Shown here piece by piece: positions 27,120-35,786 of a DNA stretch of 64,000 bases. Origin of the DNA: an uncultured Granulosicoccaceae bacterium (GTDB taxonomy: Bacteria > Pseudomonadota > Gammaproteobacteria > Granulosicoccales > Granulosicoccaceae); the NCBI GenBank assembly GCA_937998875.1, contig CALLBO010000004.1, forward strand, positions 31,514 to 95,513. Direction: 5' to 3'. The notes beneath the pieces were generated by a model. That model did no database searches and was not told the origin of the DNA. It saw only the letters and a list, made by a program, of their open reading frames with translations. Made by a program: the position numbers and the translations under genes. Numbering within the stretch: position 1 is the stretch's first letter; each line of letters begins with the position of its first letter.

Positions 27120-27665
27120 CTCACCCCGAACGACCAACCCTCGCCAATACTTAGACGTCCCTACTCTCTCCAGAAGTGCGTTAGCACCGACTTTGGTGCT
27201 GTAGCTGTTTTGTGCTGTTGCAGTTCGGTGCAGTTGCTTTTTCAAAGCATTTGACCAGTTTTTTGAAAATCTTCCGTAGCCGGAGCGCAGCGCCATGGAT
27301 GGCGCGGAGAGCAATGTGTACATGGACGTACCCATAGTCATCAATAATGGGCGCGGCCCGGTGGAGGATGATTTCAAAAAATGCCACAGGCACCCGCAGG
27401 GCTGATCAACGCGAAAAACACTTTTGGTTACTTTTCGTTTTGAAAAGTGACTCGTACCACCAGGGACTGGCAACGAAAAAATCGACGGGATCGATTTTTC
27501 ACAAGCGCGGGATTTGCGCGCAGCCCGCAGGGTGAGTTCCATGGACGGGACGAGTAAACCCGCCATGGATGGCAAGCATATTCGTCAAGTAATAACGTCC
27601 ATACAACTCGTCAAGCCAACTCGTCAAGAAAAAACGTAAAACAACAACCAATCAAACCAAAAACA
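27120..27665. repeat. Gene-free repeat-rich island
   Basis: No convincing gene. It includes the 27251-27303 copy of the dispersed segment found at 20742. The 27400-27560 part translates on the minus strand as Ser/Lys/Arg-rich text around SHFSKRKVTKSVFR, a type of spurious reading that I associate with dispersed repeats in gammaproteobacteria. Inverted CCATGGAT/ATCCATGG words and repeated AACTCGTCAAG at 27590-27630 are also present. The 159-codon frame 27096-27575 is judged non-coding. Confidence 0.55.
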
Positions 27666-28664
27666 CTAACTCCCCCTCAAAGTACCCCGTTCCACAACAA
27701 CAGAGGGAAACAACCGCGCCTCAGGATACCGTTCCGGATCATCGATCATCGCAACAACAAGTTCAATTGACGAACTGATAATCTGCTCTATAGGTTGTTT
27801 AATCGTTGTCAGGTTAATACTCTCCCAACTCGACATCTCCATATCATTCAAACCAATAATACCGACATCTTCAGGCACGCGTTTGCCACCATCTTTAAGC
27901 GCACTTAGTACACCAATAGAAAGCACATCATCGCCGCAAAAGTATGCCTCGGCAAGCCCGTTATCGGCCAGTATGCGCAACATCTCCGCCCTACCTGCGT
28001 TAAACGAATAAGCTTCAGCAAACGACTGCGAGACTCTAACGTTCGGGTGTTTACGCATTTCACTTCTAAAACCCTCCAGCCGATCCTGCGTTGAAGTGGC
28101 GGCCACCGGACCACCCAGAAAAGCAACACTTTCGTAACCGCGGCTCACCAACTCACGCGCGGCAATACGTCCCCCTTCGATATTATCAATACCCACAACA
28201 TGTACTTGTGGTGTTGTGGTATGACGACCAAACGAATGCACCACAGGTATATTCGCATCCCTGAATGCACTCGCAAAATCCGGTGTAAGCGTTGAGGATG
28301 CGACTACCACACCGTCTACCGAATACTGCTTGAGCATCTGCACAGTACGTGCAGAGTCTGTTTCATCACTCAGGTTTACCAGCAGTGGTCGTAAGCCACG
28401 TTCCTGCAAACCGCGGGTAAACAGATCGAATACTTCAAGAAATACCGGGTTATGAAAGTTGTTCGATACAAGGCCAATCAGCCTGGTTCTGCCAGTGGTC
28501 AGGCTGGATGCCAGTGCGTTGGGCGTGTAACCCAATGCACTGGCCGCCTTCTCAACCTTTTCACGCGTCAGTTCAGAAACAGACGCCCCGTCTGTGAATG
28601 CACGTGACACAGCTGAAGGTGATACTCCGGCTTTTCTTGCCACATCTCTTAGGGTCACTGACAT
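27666..28664 (-). CDS. LacI-family repressor, probable inositol regulator
   Basis: 332 residues. N-terminal LacI HTH at about 3-25 (TLRDVARKAGVSPSAVSRAF) and hinge helix ALASSL near 51-56, followed by a periplasmic-binding-like effector core (about 62-330, with LIGLVSNNFHNP and FLGGPVAATSTQDR). It lies next to the inositol-type ABC importer, and a perfect palindrome of LacI-operator type is found both upstream of that importer and between iolD and iolE. The likely role is a repressor that releases both promoters when inositol or an inositol intermediate binds. This is inferred. Confidence 0.9.
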   Translation of the reverse strand: MSVTLRDVARKAGVSPSAVSRAFTDGASVSELTREKVEKAASALGYTPNALASSLTTGRTRLIGLVSNNFHNPVFLEVFDLFTRGLQERGLRPLLVNLSDETDSARTVQMLKQYSVDGVVVASSTLTPDFASAFRDANIPVVHSFGRHTTTPQVHVVGIDNIEGGRIAARELVSRGYESVAFLGGPVAATSTQDRLEGFRSEMRKHPNVRVSQSFAEAYSFNAGRAEMLRILADNGLAEAYFCGDDVLSIGVLSALKDGGKRVPEDVGIIGLNDMEMSSWESINLTTIKQPIEQIISSSIELVVAMIDDPERYPEARLFPSVVVERGTLRGS

Positions 28665-28709
28665 AGCAAAAGCCCTTTTGTAGACAAACCAGCAACCCTG
28701 CTCAATATT

Positions 28710-28907
28710 CTATTCCGGCCAACCATCAAAAAATAATTGTTGCGCAGACCCGCCCGCAATTGCCGCAAACAGTATCGCCCACAACATTGAACCCGCTAGA
28801 AACTCAACCAACGCCCAGACTGTGCATACGCCAACCACCGCTACTCTGCGCCACACCGGCAGGAAAAAGTCCACCTGCAGATCAAACAGGCCTTTGTTTT
28901 TTTTCAT
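28710..28907 (-). CDS. Small membrane protein beside the LacI gene
   Basis: 65 residues with a short amphipathic N-terminus (NKGLFDLQVDFFLPVWRRV) and two closely spaced hydrophobic helices (about 22-35 and 38-56). The pattern resembles small DUF3329-type membrane proteins, a tentative match. It lies 45 bases upstream of the LacI gene on the same strand and is the first gene left of the operator at 29099, so it may be co-transcribed with the repressor and under its control. Confidence 0.6.
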   Translation of the reverse strand: MKKNKGLFDLQVDFFLPVWRRVAVVGVCTVWALVEFLAGSMLWAILFAAIAGGSAQQLFFDGWPE

Positions 28908-29098
28908 AGCTCACCGCCTCTGATGTGGTGCCCAGACAACGCGGGCCACCGAAAATTGCCACGATCATGAAGACGCGATACATCGCGCCTATTCATTCGG
29001 TTCATCGACGCCAACCGATTGAACTCTAGCAAATTCAGGCTCTATCGCAATTCTTCTGCGGCAGCACACGCACGAATAGCAAAAGTCGCCACCTACCT

Positions 29099-29112
29099 TG
29101 CAACCGGTTGCA
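29099..29112. promoter_or_regulatory. LacI-family operator, inositol regulon (second copy)
   Basis: Perfect palindrome TGCAACCGGTTGCA, identical to the one at 16134-16147. It lies 83 bases before the binding-protein start and 191 bases before the divergent small membrane gene, in the only intergenic region between them. It could control both directions. Confidence 0.85.
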
Positions 29113-29195
29113 CAACGCTATTGATTATGATTGAATCAGCGACGAAGTTGTCGAGAAAATGTCGTTAACTCATCCCGCATCACATTGGAGGCACT

Positions 29196-30137
29196 ATGAA
29201 CTCAACCCTTAAAAAGCTCGCGCTGGTCGCCGTCGCGGTGGCCGCACCATTCATTGCCACACCCGCAATGGCTGAAAAGTATGTCCTTGTTAGCCACGCA
29301 CCAGACAGTGATACCTGGTGGAACACAATCAAAAACGGTATCGCACTGGCAGGAGAACAGGTCGGTGTTGACGTTGAATATCGCAACCCGCCTACCGGTG
29401 ACATCGCTGACATGGCACGTCTGATCGATCAGGCAGCCGCAAGCAGTCCCGATGGCATCATTACTACGCTTGCCGACTTCGACGTTCTAAAAGGACCGAT
29501 CTCAGCGGCAGTTGACCAGGGCATCGACGTCATCATCATGAACACTGGCACGCCTGAACAGGCGCGTGAAGTTGGCGCGCTAATGTACGTTGGCCAACCG
29601 GAATATGATGCAGGTCTCGCAGCCGGTATCCGCGCCAAAGGTGAAGGTGTTACAAAATTCCTTTGTGTCAACCATGCTATTCAACAGCCAACGGTCGGCG
29701 AGCGCTGCCGCGGTTATGCAGACGGTCTTGGTATCGATCTGGGCGATGCCATGATGGACTCAGGCACTGACCCTGCAGAAATAAAGAACAAGGTACTTGC
29801 TTACCTGTCTGCCAACACAGACGTTGACGGCATCCTTACTCTTGGCCCGGTCTCAGCTGATCCAACATTAGCAGCCCTTGAAGAAAACGGTATGGCCGGT
29901 GACATTCACTTCGGTACTTTCGATCTTGGTGAAGAGATCGTTAAAGGCATCAAAGGTGGTGTAATCGCATGGGGCATCGATCAACAACCGTTCCTGCAGG
30001 CATACATGCCAGTTGTGATTCTTGCCAACTGGGATCGCTACGGTGTACTCCCGGGTAACAATATCAATTCAGGCCCGGGCTTTGTCACCAAAGACGGTTT
30101 GGCTAAAGTTGAAGAGTTCGCAGGTGAGTACCGCTAG
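29196..30137 (+). CDS. Sugar ABC transporter, periplasmic binding protein (probable inositol)
   Basis: 313-residue binding protein of the ribose/xylose type (Peripla_BP_4). Residues 1-26 are a signal peptide (cleavage after ATPAMA). The mature N-terminus EKYVLVSHAPDSDTWWN opens the first lobe, and DQAAASSPDGIITTLADFD follows, where family members contact sugar. CLASS I sugar-binding proteins of this group bring pentoses, hexoses or inositols to a membrane importer. The shared operator with the iol genes argues for myo-inositol. A long hairpin just after the stop separates it from the permease gene. A strong GGAGG ribosome site precedes the ATG. Confidence 0.9.
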   Translation: MNSTLKKLALVAVAVAAPFIATPAMAEKYVLVSHAPDSDTWWNTIKNGIALAGEQVGVDVEYRNPPTGDIADMARLIDQAAASSPDGIITTLADFDVLKGPISAAVDQGIDVIIMNTGTPEQAREVGALMYVGQPEYDAGLAAGIRAKGEGVTKFLCVNHAIQQPTVGERCRGYADGLGIDLGDAMMDSGTDPAEIKNKVLAYLSANTDVDGILTLGPVSADPTLAALEENGMAGDIHFGTFDLGEEIVKGIKGGVIAWGIDQQPFLQAYMPVVILANWDRYGVLPGNNINSGPGFVTKDGLAKVEEFAGEYR

Positions 30138-30159
30138 TCTGTAACTTTTAATCGTACCT

Positions 30160-30190
30160 GCCGATAGCCGGGACACTCCCGGCTATCGGC
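30160..30190 (+). terminator. Intercistronic hairpin after the binding-protein gene
   Basis: Perfect 14-bp stem GCCGATAGCCGGGA / TCCCGGCTATCGGC with a 3-base loop CAC, 22 bases after the stop and 47 bases before the permease. No T run follows, so it is better read as a partial terminator or mRNA stabiliser that keeps binding-protein levels above permease levels. Confidence 0.75.
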
Positions 30191-30237
30191 CATCTCAGGC
30201 CCTTCCCAGACAGTTCTCTAAAACCCGGAGCGAATCA

Positions 30238-31347
30238 ATGGTAGATGCCGTTCAAGACGAACGAGTACGCCAGGTTTCGAAGTGGCGCCAGGCACTCATA
30301 CGACCCGAGCTTGGCAGCATTGTCGGCACCATCGCGGTCTTTACGCTATTCGCATTTTTTGCCTACGATTCCGGTATGTTCAAGCCGCAGGGCATCCTGA
30401 ACTGGTCCATCGTTTCAGCTCAATTCATGATCATTGCTGTCGGCGCATGCCTGTTGATGATTGCAGGCGAGTTTGATCTTTCGGTGGGTTCAATGATTGG
30501 CTTCGCCGGTATGATGATCGCAGTATTCGGTATGGTCCTGGGCCTTCCAATGTGGCTGGCCATACTTATAACGTTTGTGATTTGCGCTGCCATTGGCGCT
30601 ATCAACGGCATTATTGTTGTTAAAACAGGACTTCCCTCTTTTATTGTTACGCTGGCGTTTTTGTTTATTCTGCGCGGCTTTACTATCTTTATTCCACAAA
30701 CCATCGAACGTAAAACCATTATTGGCGGTATCAAAGATGCTGCCGAAGGTGACTGGCTGGCACCTGTTTTCGGTGGAAAAATCGGCCAACCGATATTCCG
30801 ATGGTTAGGCGATGCAGGTTTTATCGATACTTTCCAACGCGGTTCTCGCGAAGGCCAGCCTGTCATTGATGGTATACCGATGCTTATCGTTTGGGCGATA
30901 GCCCTGATTATCTTCGGCCATATTCTGCTTACAAAAACCCGCTTCGGTAACTGGATATTCGCAGCGGGAGGTGACGCAGAAGCGGCCAGAAATTCCGGTG
31001 TACCTGTCGCGAGAGTGAAAATACTGATGTTTGTATTCACTGCTATTTGCGCAACTATATTCGCCACCTGTCAGGTTATGGAATTCGGATCGGCAGGCGC
31101 TGATCGCGGGTTACTTAAAGAATTTGAAGCAATCATTGCTGTGGTAGTTGGTGGTGCGCTACTTACCGGCGGTTACGGATCTGTTATAGGTGCTGCATTG
31201 GGGGCTTTGATATTCGGGGTTGTGCAGCAAGGTCTCTTTTTTGCCGGTGTCGACAACTCTCTCTACCGGGTTTTTGTAGGCGTGATATTGCTCGCGGCCG
31301 TCATATTGAATACCTATATCCGACGACTCATCACGGGAGAGCGGTAA
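30238..31347 (+). CDS. Sugar ABC transporter permease (probable inositol)
   Basis: 369-residue integral membrane protein of the RbsC/XylH/AraH family (BPD_transp_2), which forms the homodimeric channel. Hydrophobic segments begin near residue 25; the conserved AGEFDLSVGSMIGFAG segment (about 76-91) and the GAINGIIVVKTGLPSFIVTLA segment (about 119-139) are hallmark regions, and AAGGDAEAARNSGVPV (about 241-256) is the cytoplasmic coupling loop. A polar insertion of about 60 residues (155-215) lies before the coupling region. The stop overlaps the ATPase start as TAATG. Confidence 0.92.
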   Translation: MVDAVQDERVRQVSKWRQALIRPELGSIVGTIAVFTLFAFFAYDSGMFKPQGILNWSIVSAQFMIIAVGACLLMIAGEFDLSVGSMIGFAGMMIAVFGMVLGLPMWLAILITFVICAAIGAINGIIVVKTGLPSFIVTLAFLFILRGFTIFIPQTIERKTIIGGIKDAAEGDWLAPVFGGKIGQPIFRWLGDAGFIDTFQRGSREGQPVIDGIPMLIVWAIALIIFGHILLTKTRFGNWIFAAGGDAEAARNSGVPVARVKILMFVFTAICATIFATCQVMEFGSAGADRGLLKEFEAIIAVVVGGALLTGGYGSVIGAALGALIFGVVQQGLFFAGVDNSLYRVFVGVILLAAVILNTYIRRLITGER

Positions 31348-32171
31348 TGCCCGATAGCGCGATGCCTGACAGTACAACGCCTGGCAGTACCATGAGAAGC
31401 CCAATTATTGAGATGCGCGACATCGAGAAGCACTTTGGCTCTGTGATCGCATTGGCCGGTGTATCGCTCGATGTGTTTGCCGGTGAATGCCATTGCCTGC
31501 TCGGTGACAACGGTGCAGGTAAATCCACCTTCATCAAAACCATGTCAGGAGTGCATCAACCTACTTCAGGTGAGGTATTTTTCGAAGGTAAGCCAATGTC
31601 TTTCAGTGATCCAGCTGCAGCAATTGCCGCCGGTATTGCTACCGTTCACCAACACCTCGCCATGATCCCGCTGATGTCTGTCACGCGAAATTTCTTCATG
31701 GGTAACGAGCCTGTAAAAAAAGTTGGTCCGTTTAAACTGTTTGACCAACAGCTTGCTAACAAAGTCACCATGGAGCAAATGAGTGCAATGGGCATTAACC
31801 TGCGAAGCCCTGATCAGGCAGTTGGTACTTTATCAGGTGGTGAGCGGCAAACTGTAGCCATAGCCCGCGCTGTACATTTCGGTGCGAAGGTTTTAATCCT
31901 CGACGAACCCACCTCGGCCCTGGGTGTGAGACAAACCGCCAATGTGTTATCAACGGTAGACAAAGTTCGCAAGCAAGGCATTGCAGTGGTATTTATCACC
32001 CACAATGTCCGCCATGCTCTGGCAGTAGGAGATCGTTTTACGGTGCTCAATCGCGGCAAAACACTCGGTACGGCAAACCGCGGGGAAATTACACCTGAAG
32101 AACTACAGGATCTGATGGCAGGCGGGCAGGAAATGGTGGCGCTTGAAAGCTCCCTCGGTGGCACTGTTTAG
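31347..32171 (+). CDS. Sugar ABC transporter ATPase, single domain (probable inositol)
   Basis: 274 residues with one ABC domain: Walker A GDNGAGKST near 54-62, Q-loop HQHLAMIPLM, signature LSGGERQTVAIARA near 155-168 and Walker B LILDEPTSAL near 179-188. Many importers of this class use a fused two-domain ATPase of about 500 residues; this one is a half-size, FrcA-like form that would act as a homodimer. ATG 31347 overlaps the permease stop. The first 15 residues hold a short DSxxPxS-like repeat; the second ATG at 31392 could be the true start. Confidence 0.92.
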   Translation: MPDSAMPDSTTPGSTMRSPIIEMRDIEKHFGSVIALAGVSLDVFAGECHCLLGDNGAGKSTFIKTMSGVHQPTSGEVFFEGKPMSFSDPAAAIAAGIATVHQHLAMIPLMSVTRNFFMGNEPVKKVGPFKLFDQQLANKVTMEQMSAMGINLRSPDQAVGTLSGGERQTVAIARAVHFGAKVLILDEPTSALGVRQTANVLSTVDKVRKQGIAVVFITHNVRHALAVGDRFTVLNRGKTLGTANRGEITPEELQDLMAGGQEMVALESSLGGTV

Positions 32172-32445
32172 GGCGCACGTTTAGAAGATATTTCACTTAA
32201 ATATCCTTCCAGACCGCCACCAATAGCCATCACCACTATGGTGAATATTTCATGCATAGAACCGGGATGGCATCTACCTGCCGGGCAAGTTTGGCTCGAA
32301 ACCGGAAGATAGGGTTATACTCAGACAAGATGGTTGGAAGTTTTCTCAGGGTTAACCGGGAACTTATGCATCATTAATATCCAGCATTCTCCATGCGATA
32401 CATTGATGCATAGCTGATAACCACCAGCCAAAGAACCGCTTCTTT
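32172..32445. other. Intergenic region before the ureohydrolase gene
   Basis: No gene, terminator or operator stood out. It holds some ATGCATNAAT-like words near 32360-32415 that may be part of the ureohydrolase promoter. Confidence 0.3.
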
Positions 32446-33399
32446 ATGAATCCAATCGACTACACCCCGGTTTCCGGAATGGACTTACCCAGGTTTGCGG
32501 GTATCCCTACGTTCATGCGATTGCCGCATGTTTCAATTACCTCCGACCACCTGTCGGATGTTGATATAGGCCTGATTGGCATACCCTGGGACAGCGGCAC
32601 TACGAACCGACCTGGCCCGAGACATGGCCCACGTCAGCTCAGAGACTTATCGACAATGATTCGTGCTGAGAATGGTGCTACCGGCGTACGTCCGTTTGAA
32701 AATGCCAAATGCGCGGACCTTGGAGATGTCTCACCGAATCCGGTAGATATGCAGGATGGTCTGAATCGAGTGCAAGAGTTTATCGCCAAAGTAAAAGCTG
32801 CCAATGTTCGACCACTGACGGCAGGCGGAGATCATCTGTGCTCGCTACCGGTACTGCGCGCATTGGCAGACGATGCACCTGTGGCGATGGTGCATTTTGA
32901 CAGTCACACAGATCTGTTCGACAGCTACTTCGACGGCAATAAATTTACTCACGGGACCCCCTTTCGAAGAGCAGTGGAGGAAAACCTGCTCGACCCGAAG
33001 AAAGTCGTGCAAATTGGTATTCGCGGCACCAGCTATGGTCGAGAAGACATAGACTTTGCAGAAGCGGTGGGTATTCGCATCATACGTATTGAAGAGTTTT
33101 TTGAACGAGGTATAAATGATGTCATGGTTGAAGCCCGCGAGATAGTCGGCACAGCCCCTTGCTATGTTTCATACGATATCGATTTCGTTGACCCGACCTT
33201 TGCACCGGGAACAGGTACACCGGAAGTAGGCGGGCCAAATTCTTTTCAAGCTATTCAAGTCGTTCGAGAACTACAGGGGCTTAATCTCATCGGTGCTGAT
33301 CTGGTGGAAGTATCGCCACCATTTGACATGAACGGCATGACCGCGTGGCTGGGTGCATCGCTGATGTTTGAGCTACTTTGCATGATGACGCAAGGCTAG
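32446..33399 (+). CDS. Ureohydrolase family (agmatinase or guanidino-acid hydrolase)
   Basis: 317-residue manganese enzyme of the arginase/agmatinase family. Metal ligands are visible in GGDHLCSLPV (His), HFDSHTDLFDS (Asp, His, Asp; note DSHTD where many have DAHxD) and SYDIDFVDP (Asp pair). Products are urea plus an amine or amino acid. The TNRPGPRHGPRQLR segment near residues 53-66 is conserved in agmatinase, guanidinobutyrase and similar enzymes. No polyamine or arginine genes adjoin, so the substrate is left open. Confidence 0.9.
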   Translation: MNPIDYTPVSGMDLPRFAGIPTFMRLPHVSITSDHLSDVDIGLIGIPWDSGTTNRPGPRHGPRQLRDLSTMIRAENGATGVRPFENAKCADLGDVSPNPVDMQDGLNRVQEFIAKVKAANVRPLTAGGDHLCSLPVLRALADDAPVAMVHFDSHTDLFDSYFDGNKFTHGTPFRRAVEENLLDPKKVVQIGIRGTSYGREDIDFAEAVGIRIIRIEEFFERGINDVMVEAREIVGTAPCYVSYDIDFVDPTFAPGTGTPEVGGPNSFQAIQVVRELQGLNLIGADLVEVSPPFDMNGMTAWLGASLMFELLCMMTQG

Positions 33400-33469
33400 A
33401 AACGCGAATAACAGTACTTCCCATACGAAACGTTCCCTGCCACTCATTCAGACCTGTTTTCTGCCGTGG

Positions 33470-34009
33470 CTAACGCATACCAAAACGAATTACACATTCG
33501 GTAAACAGACTTATTAAAAGTCTGATAGGTTGATAAAGAATGTTATCAGCACCGCCCGATTTAAACCCGACATCACGATGGTTCTGCTCATCTTCAAGGA
33601 TAGCTTCAACCGTCTCAAGAGCCTGCTCATCATTCACGCCACGAAGATACTCTATCTGAGCGTGCAAGTGCTCAACAACAACATGCTCGACGGCCCACGT
33701 GCAAGCCATAACACCCCGTCTACCAAATAGTGCTGACGTAAATCCCATCACATATCCACCGAGGCCACACAGCCAGTAGCTCTTGCATTTGATACCTTGC
33801 CGGCGTTGAATCTCGGTCCGGAAAATCTCCAGATGACGTTTTTCATCAGCTAGAAATTCCTCGATTTGAGGTACCAGCTCTTTCATAAATAGCCTGGCGA
33901 CGAATAACTGGGAACGATATATATTTACCGCACCAAACTCACCTGCATGATTTACCTTGAGAATTTTTCTCGATGTATCAAGACCTGTCTTACTATCCTG
34001 ATATCTCAT
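33470..34009 (-). CDS. coq7: 3-demethoxyubiquinol 3-hydroxylase
   Basis: 179-residue di-iron monooxygenase that performs a late ring hydroxylation in ubiquinone synthesis at the inner membrane. Iron ligands fit the family: Glu24 in NHAGEFGA, Glu56 and His59 in DEKRH, and the second set in AVEHVVVEHL and EDEQNHRD. A shorter form than UbiF-type flavin enzymes, as in many proteobacteria. The upstream frame to 34141 would overlap the TPR gene and lacks homologous look, so ATG 34009 was chosen, although no clear ribosome site precedes it. Confidence 0.93.
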   Translation of the reverse strand: MRYQDSKTGLDTSRKILKVNHAGEFGAVNIYRSQLFVARLFMKELVPQIEEFLADEKRHLEIFRTEIQRRQGIKCKSYWLCGLGGYVMGFTSALFGRRGVMACTWAVEHVVVEHLHAQIEYLRGVNDEQALETVEAILEDEQNHRDVGFKSGGADNILYQPIRLLISLFTECVIRFGMR

Positions 34010-34056
34010 ATGATTAGTCGTACTGACGCGCCGGAAAGTTACCAACAGTATAACGA

Positions 34057-34641
34057 TTATATTTCCAGCCCACCCTGTTGCAACAACCGGTACTTCTCCG
34101 ACCACATTTCCGGTGGCAAAGCTGCCCTTTCCTGTATCCACGGGTGGATCTCTACTGCCTGTTTCAATCTGTCAAAAGCCAGACTGGTGCGATTTTGTGT
34201 TCGTAACACATGATACATCCCTGAAAGTGCACCAAAGTGCCAGGGTTTCATCTCTAACGTGATTTCGAGATCAGAAAGCGCGCCATCGAAATTCTCGCGC
34301 AAAAATCTCACAAAGGCCCGTTGGTTATATCCTTCAGCATAGCCTGGATCGATGTTGATCAATTCATCAAAGTGTTGCTCGGCGGCGCTGTAATCGTAAG
34401 ATTCACGGCGCTGCATACCTTTTTCAAGCAAGTGCCGGGCTTCAACTGACTGTGATTGACTAAACCAGTACTCCCACAACTGACTCTCCGCATGCCGACC
34501 ATGCGGCTCTGTTTCCGCCTGCGCAAGCGTTGCCAGCAGCTTCCGTTCTACCGCATCCGGTTCCGGCTCTGCTGCAAATAAAGAACATGAGAAGAAACAG
34601 AGAGCAAGCCCGAGAGAAACAGAAGGTGATTTTGCAAACAT
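34057..34641 (-). CDS. Secreted TPR-repeat protein
   Basis: 194 residues. A signal peptide (1-23, ending SLFAA) is followed by a charged helix and two or three tetratricopeptide-like repeats (about 80-160, e.g. YSAAEQHFDELINIDPGYAE and FDGALSDLEITLEMKPWHFG). It is probably a periplasmic interaction protein. AGGATCACC precedes ATG 34641. It lies upstream of coq7 on the same strand with 47 bases between. Partner unknown. Confidence 0.8.
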   Translation of the reverse strand: MFAKSPSVSLGLALCFFSCSLFAAEPEPDAVERKLLATLAQAETEPHGRHAESQLWEYWFSQSQSVEARHLLEKGMQRRESYDYSAAEQHFDELINIDPGYAEGYNQRAFVRFLRENFDGALSDLEITLEMKPWHFGALSGMYHVLRTQNRTSLAFDRLKQAVEIHPWIQERAALPPEMWSEKYRLLQQGGLEI

Positions 34642-34761
34642 GGTGATCCTGTGCAGAATCTACAAGTATGACCATACCTGATATTAGCACTGTTTGCGGA
34701 CCGACATATCTGACACTAAAACACTACAAGACTTTCAAAATAGTTGTAACCGGGTGTAAGA

Positions 34762-35304
34762 CTACAACCGATCAAGCTGTAGAGCTGATCCATGTTCCGG
34801 TGAAACCATCACTATCTGATTAGCTGAGACACTGTATGGGTTCATCGCACCAGATTGTTTCGCCATCAATCCCTTGGTGAACCTTAGTGCCAGTGCGGCC
34901 AGCTCGTTGCCGGAAGTTTCCTTGATATCATCAACAGAGATGACAAACATCTCTCCATCTACTGTCCATGTGCCAATAGACTCCATCCGCATCGGTAAAT
35001 CAGAAGTAACCTCTGTTTTGGCTGTAAATGAGCCATCTGCGTTAAAACTGTAGGTCGCACTTACGTTTCTCTCTTCTTCAACTGACGGATTGAGAATTGA
35101 GTATCGCCACGTTCCTACAAAGTCGTCTCCCGATAACGCACCAACAGTGTCGGCTCCACTGTATGCCGGGCGCTCCGGTGCTGTGGTAGTGGCACAGCTC
35201 GTTGCGAGGCTGAATACAAATAATACAAACAGTGTGGCACCAATAGCTGAAGTGAGCTTACTGTATACAACCCTGGAGGCGTGCGGCTGTGTAGTTCCGT
35301 GCAT
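34762..35304 (-). CDS. Predicted lipoprotein with lipocalin-like domain
   Basis: 180 residues. A basic N-terminus and hydrophobic stretch end in LATSC (Cys37), a lipobox, then a Thr/Pro-rich linker. The domain from about 55 (GDDFVGTWRYSI) to 180 has alternating strands and a GTW motif typical of lipocalin-like or META-type beta barrels. AAGGATATCG precedes the ATG. Role unknown. Confidence 0.7.
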   Translation of the reverse strand: MHGTTQPHASRVVYSKLTSAIGATLFVLFVFSLATSCATTTAPERPAYSGADTVGALSGDDFVGTWRYSILNPSVEEERNVSATYSFNADGSFTAKTEVTSDLPMRMESIGTWTVDGEMFVISVDDIKETSGNELAALALRFTKGLMAKQSGAMNPYSVSANQIVMVSPEHGSALQLDRL

Positions 35305-35459
35305 ACTTCGATATCCTTAAATTGTGGGTGATTGCGGGGCAATCACTGATGCCATTCCAGTTTGTCTACAATGAATAATCCTGTCAATTAGCTGAAAGTA
35401 TTAGTCCCGGTATCAGTGCGGCTGCGAGTGTTTTTCTGCCACACAATCTGGAACATTGC

Positions 35460-35740
35460 TTAAGCTAATTCGCTTTCTTTGTTCTCTTCCAGATGAATGC
35501 TTAGATCGGCGATAACCACATCTGCCAGCAGAAGTTCCTGAAACATGTCCACGTGTATGTCACCACTCACGGTTCCTCATCTGCACCGAACGGTTCAAAT
35601 CCCTGTTGTTCCAACACCGGCTTAATCAATTTCTCATAAATATTGTCGAAGTCGAGTCTCTTTCCATCCGGTCTTCCGTTCGCAGCGACATAGCGGTACT
35701 GACTTTTACGGGTCAGGTAATCAATCCACAAGAGAATCAC
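35460..35740 (-). pseudogene. Frameshifted remnant of a predicted nucleotide-binding / TRAFs-binding-associated protein
   Basis: Two overlapping frames read as one disrupted gene. The first (from GTG 35740) gives LDFDNIYEKLIKPVLEQQGF and ends EPFGADEEP before a TGA. After a shift the second gives SGDIHVDMFQELLLADVVIA then DLSIHLEEN before a stop at 35460. The combined pattern, FDxIYExLIKP...GxEP..ADE...xxDMFxxLLxADxVIADLS, is one I know from predicted nucleotide-binding domains near DUF4071/TRAFs-binding proteins. The start (which normally carries a FVIMPFG-like motif) and the end (NPNVFYELG) are missing. Confidence 0.6.
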
Positions 35741-35786
35741 CGTCTATTGGAGGTTAGTAATTCCGTGTCAGCAACAACCAGCAGAC

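Noticed and set aside
27096..27575. 159-codon minus-strand frame with SHFSKRKVTKS
   Set aside because: It spans repeat-like DNA and the shared dispersed segment, has no ribosome site and reads as known spurious repeat translation.
30420..31067. 215-codon minus-strand frame opposite the permease
   Set aside because: It is the complement of a clear ABC permease and has a low-complexity Pro/Ile/Ser composition.
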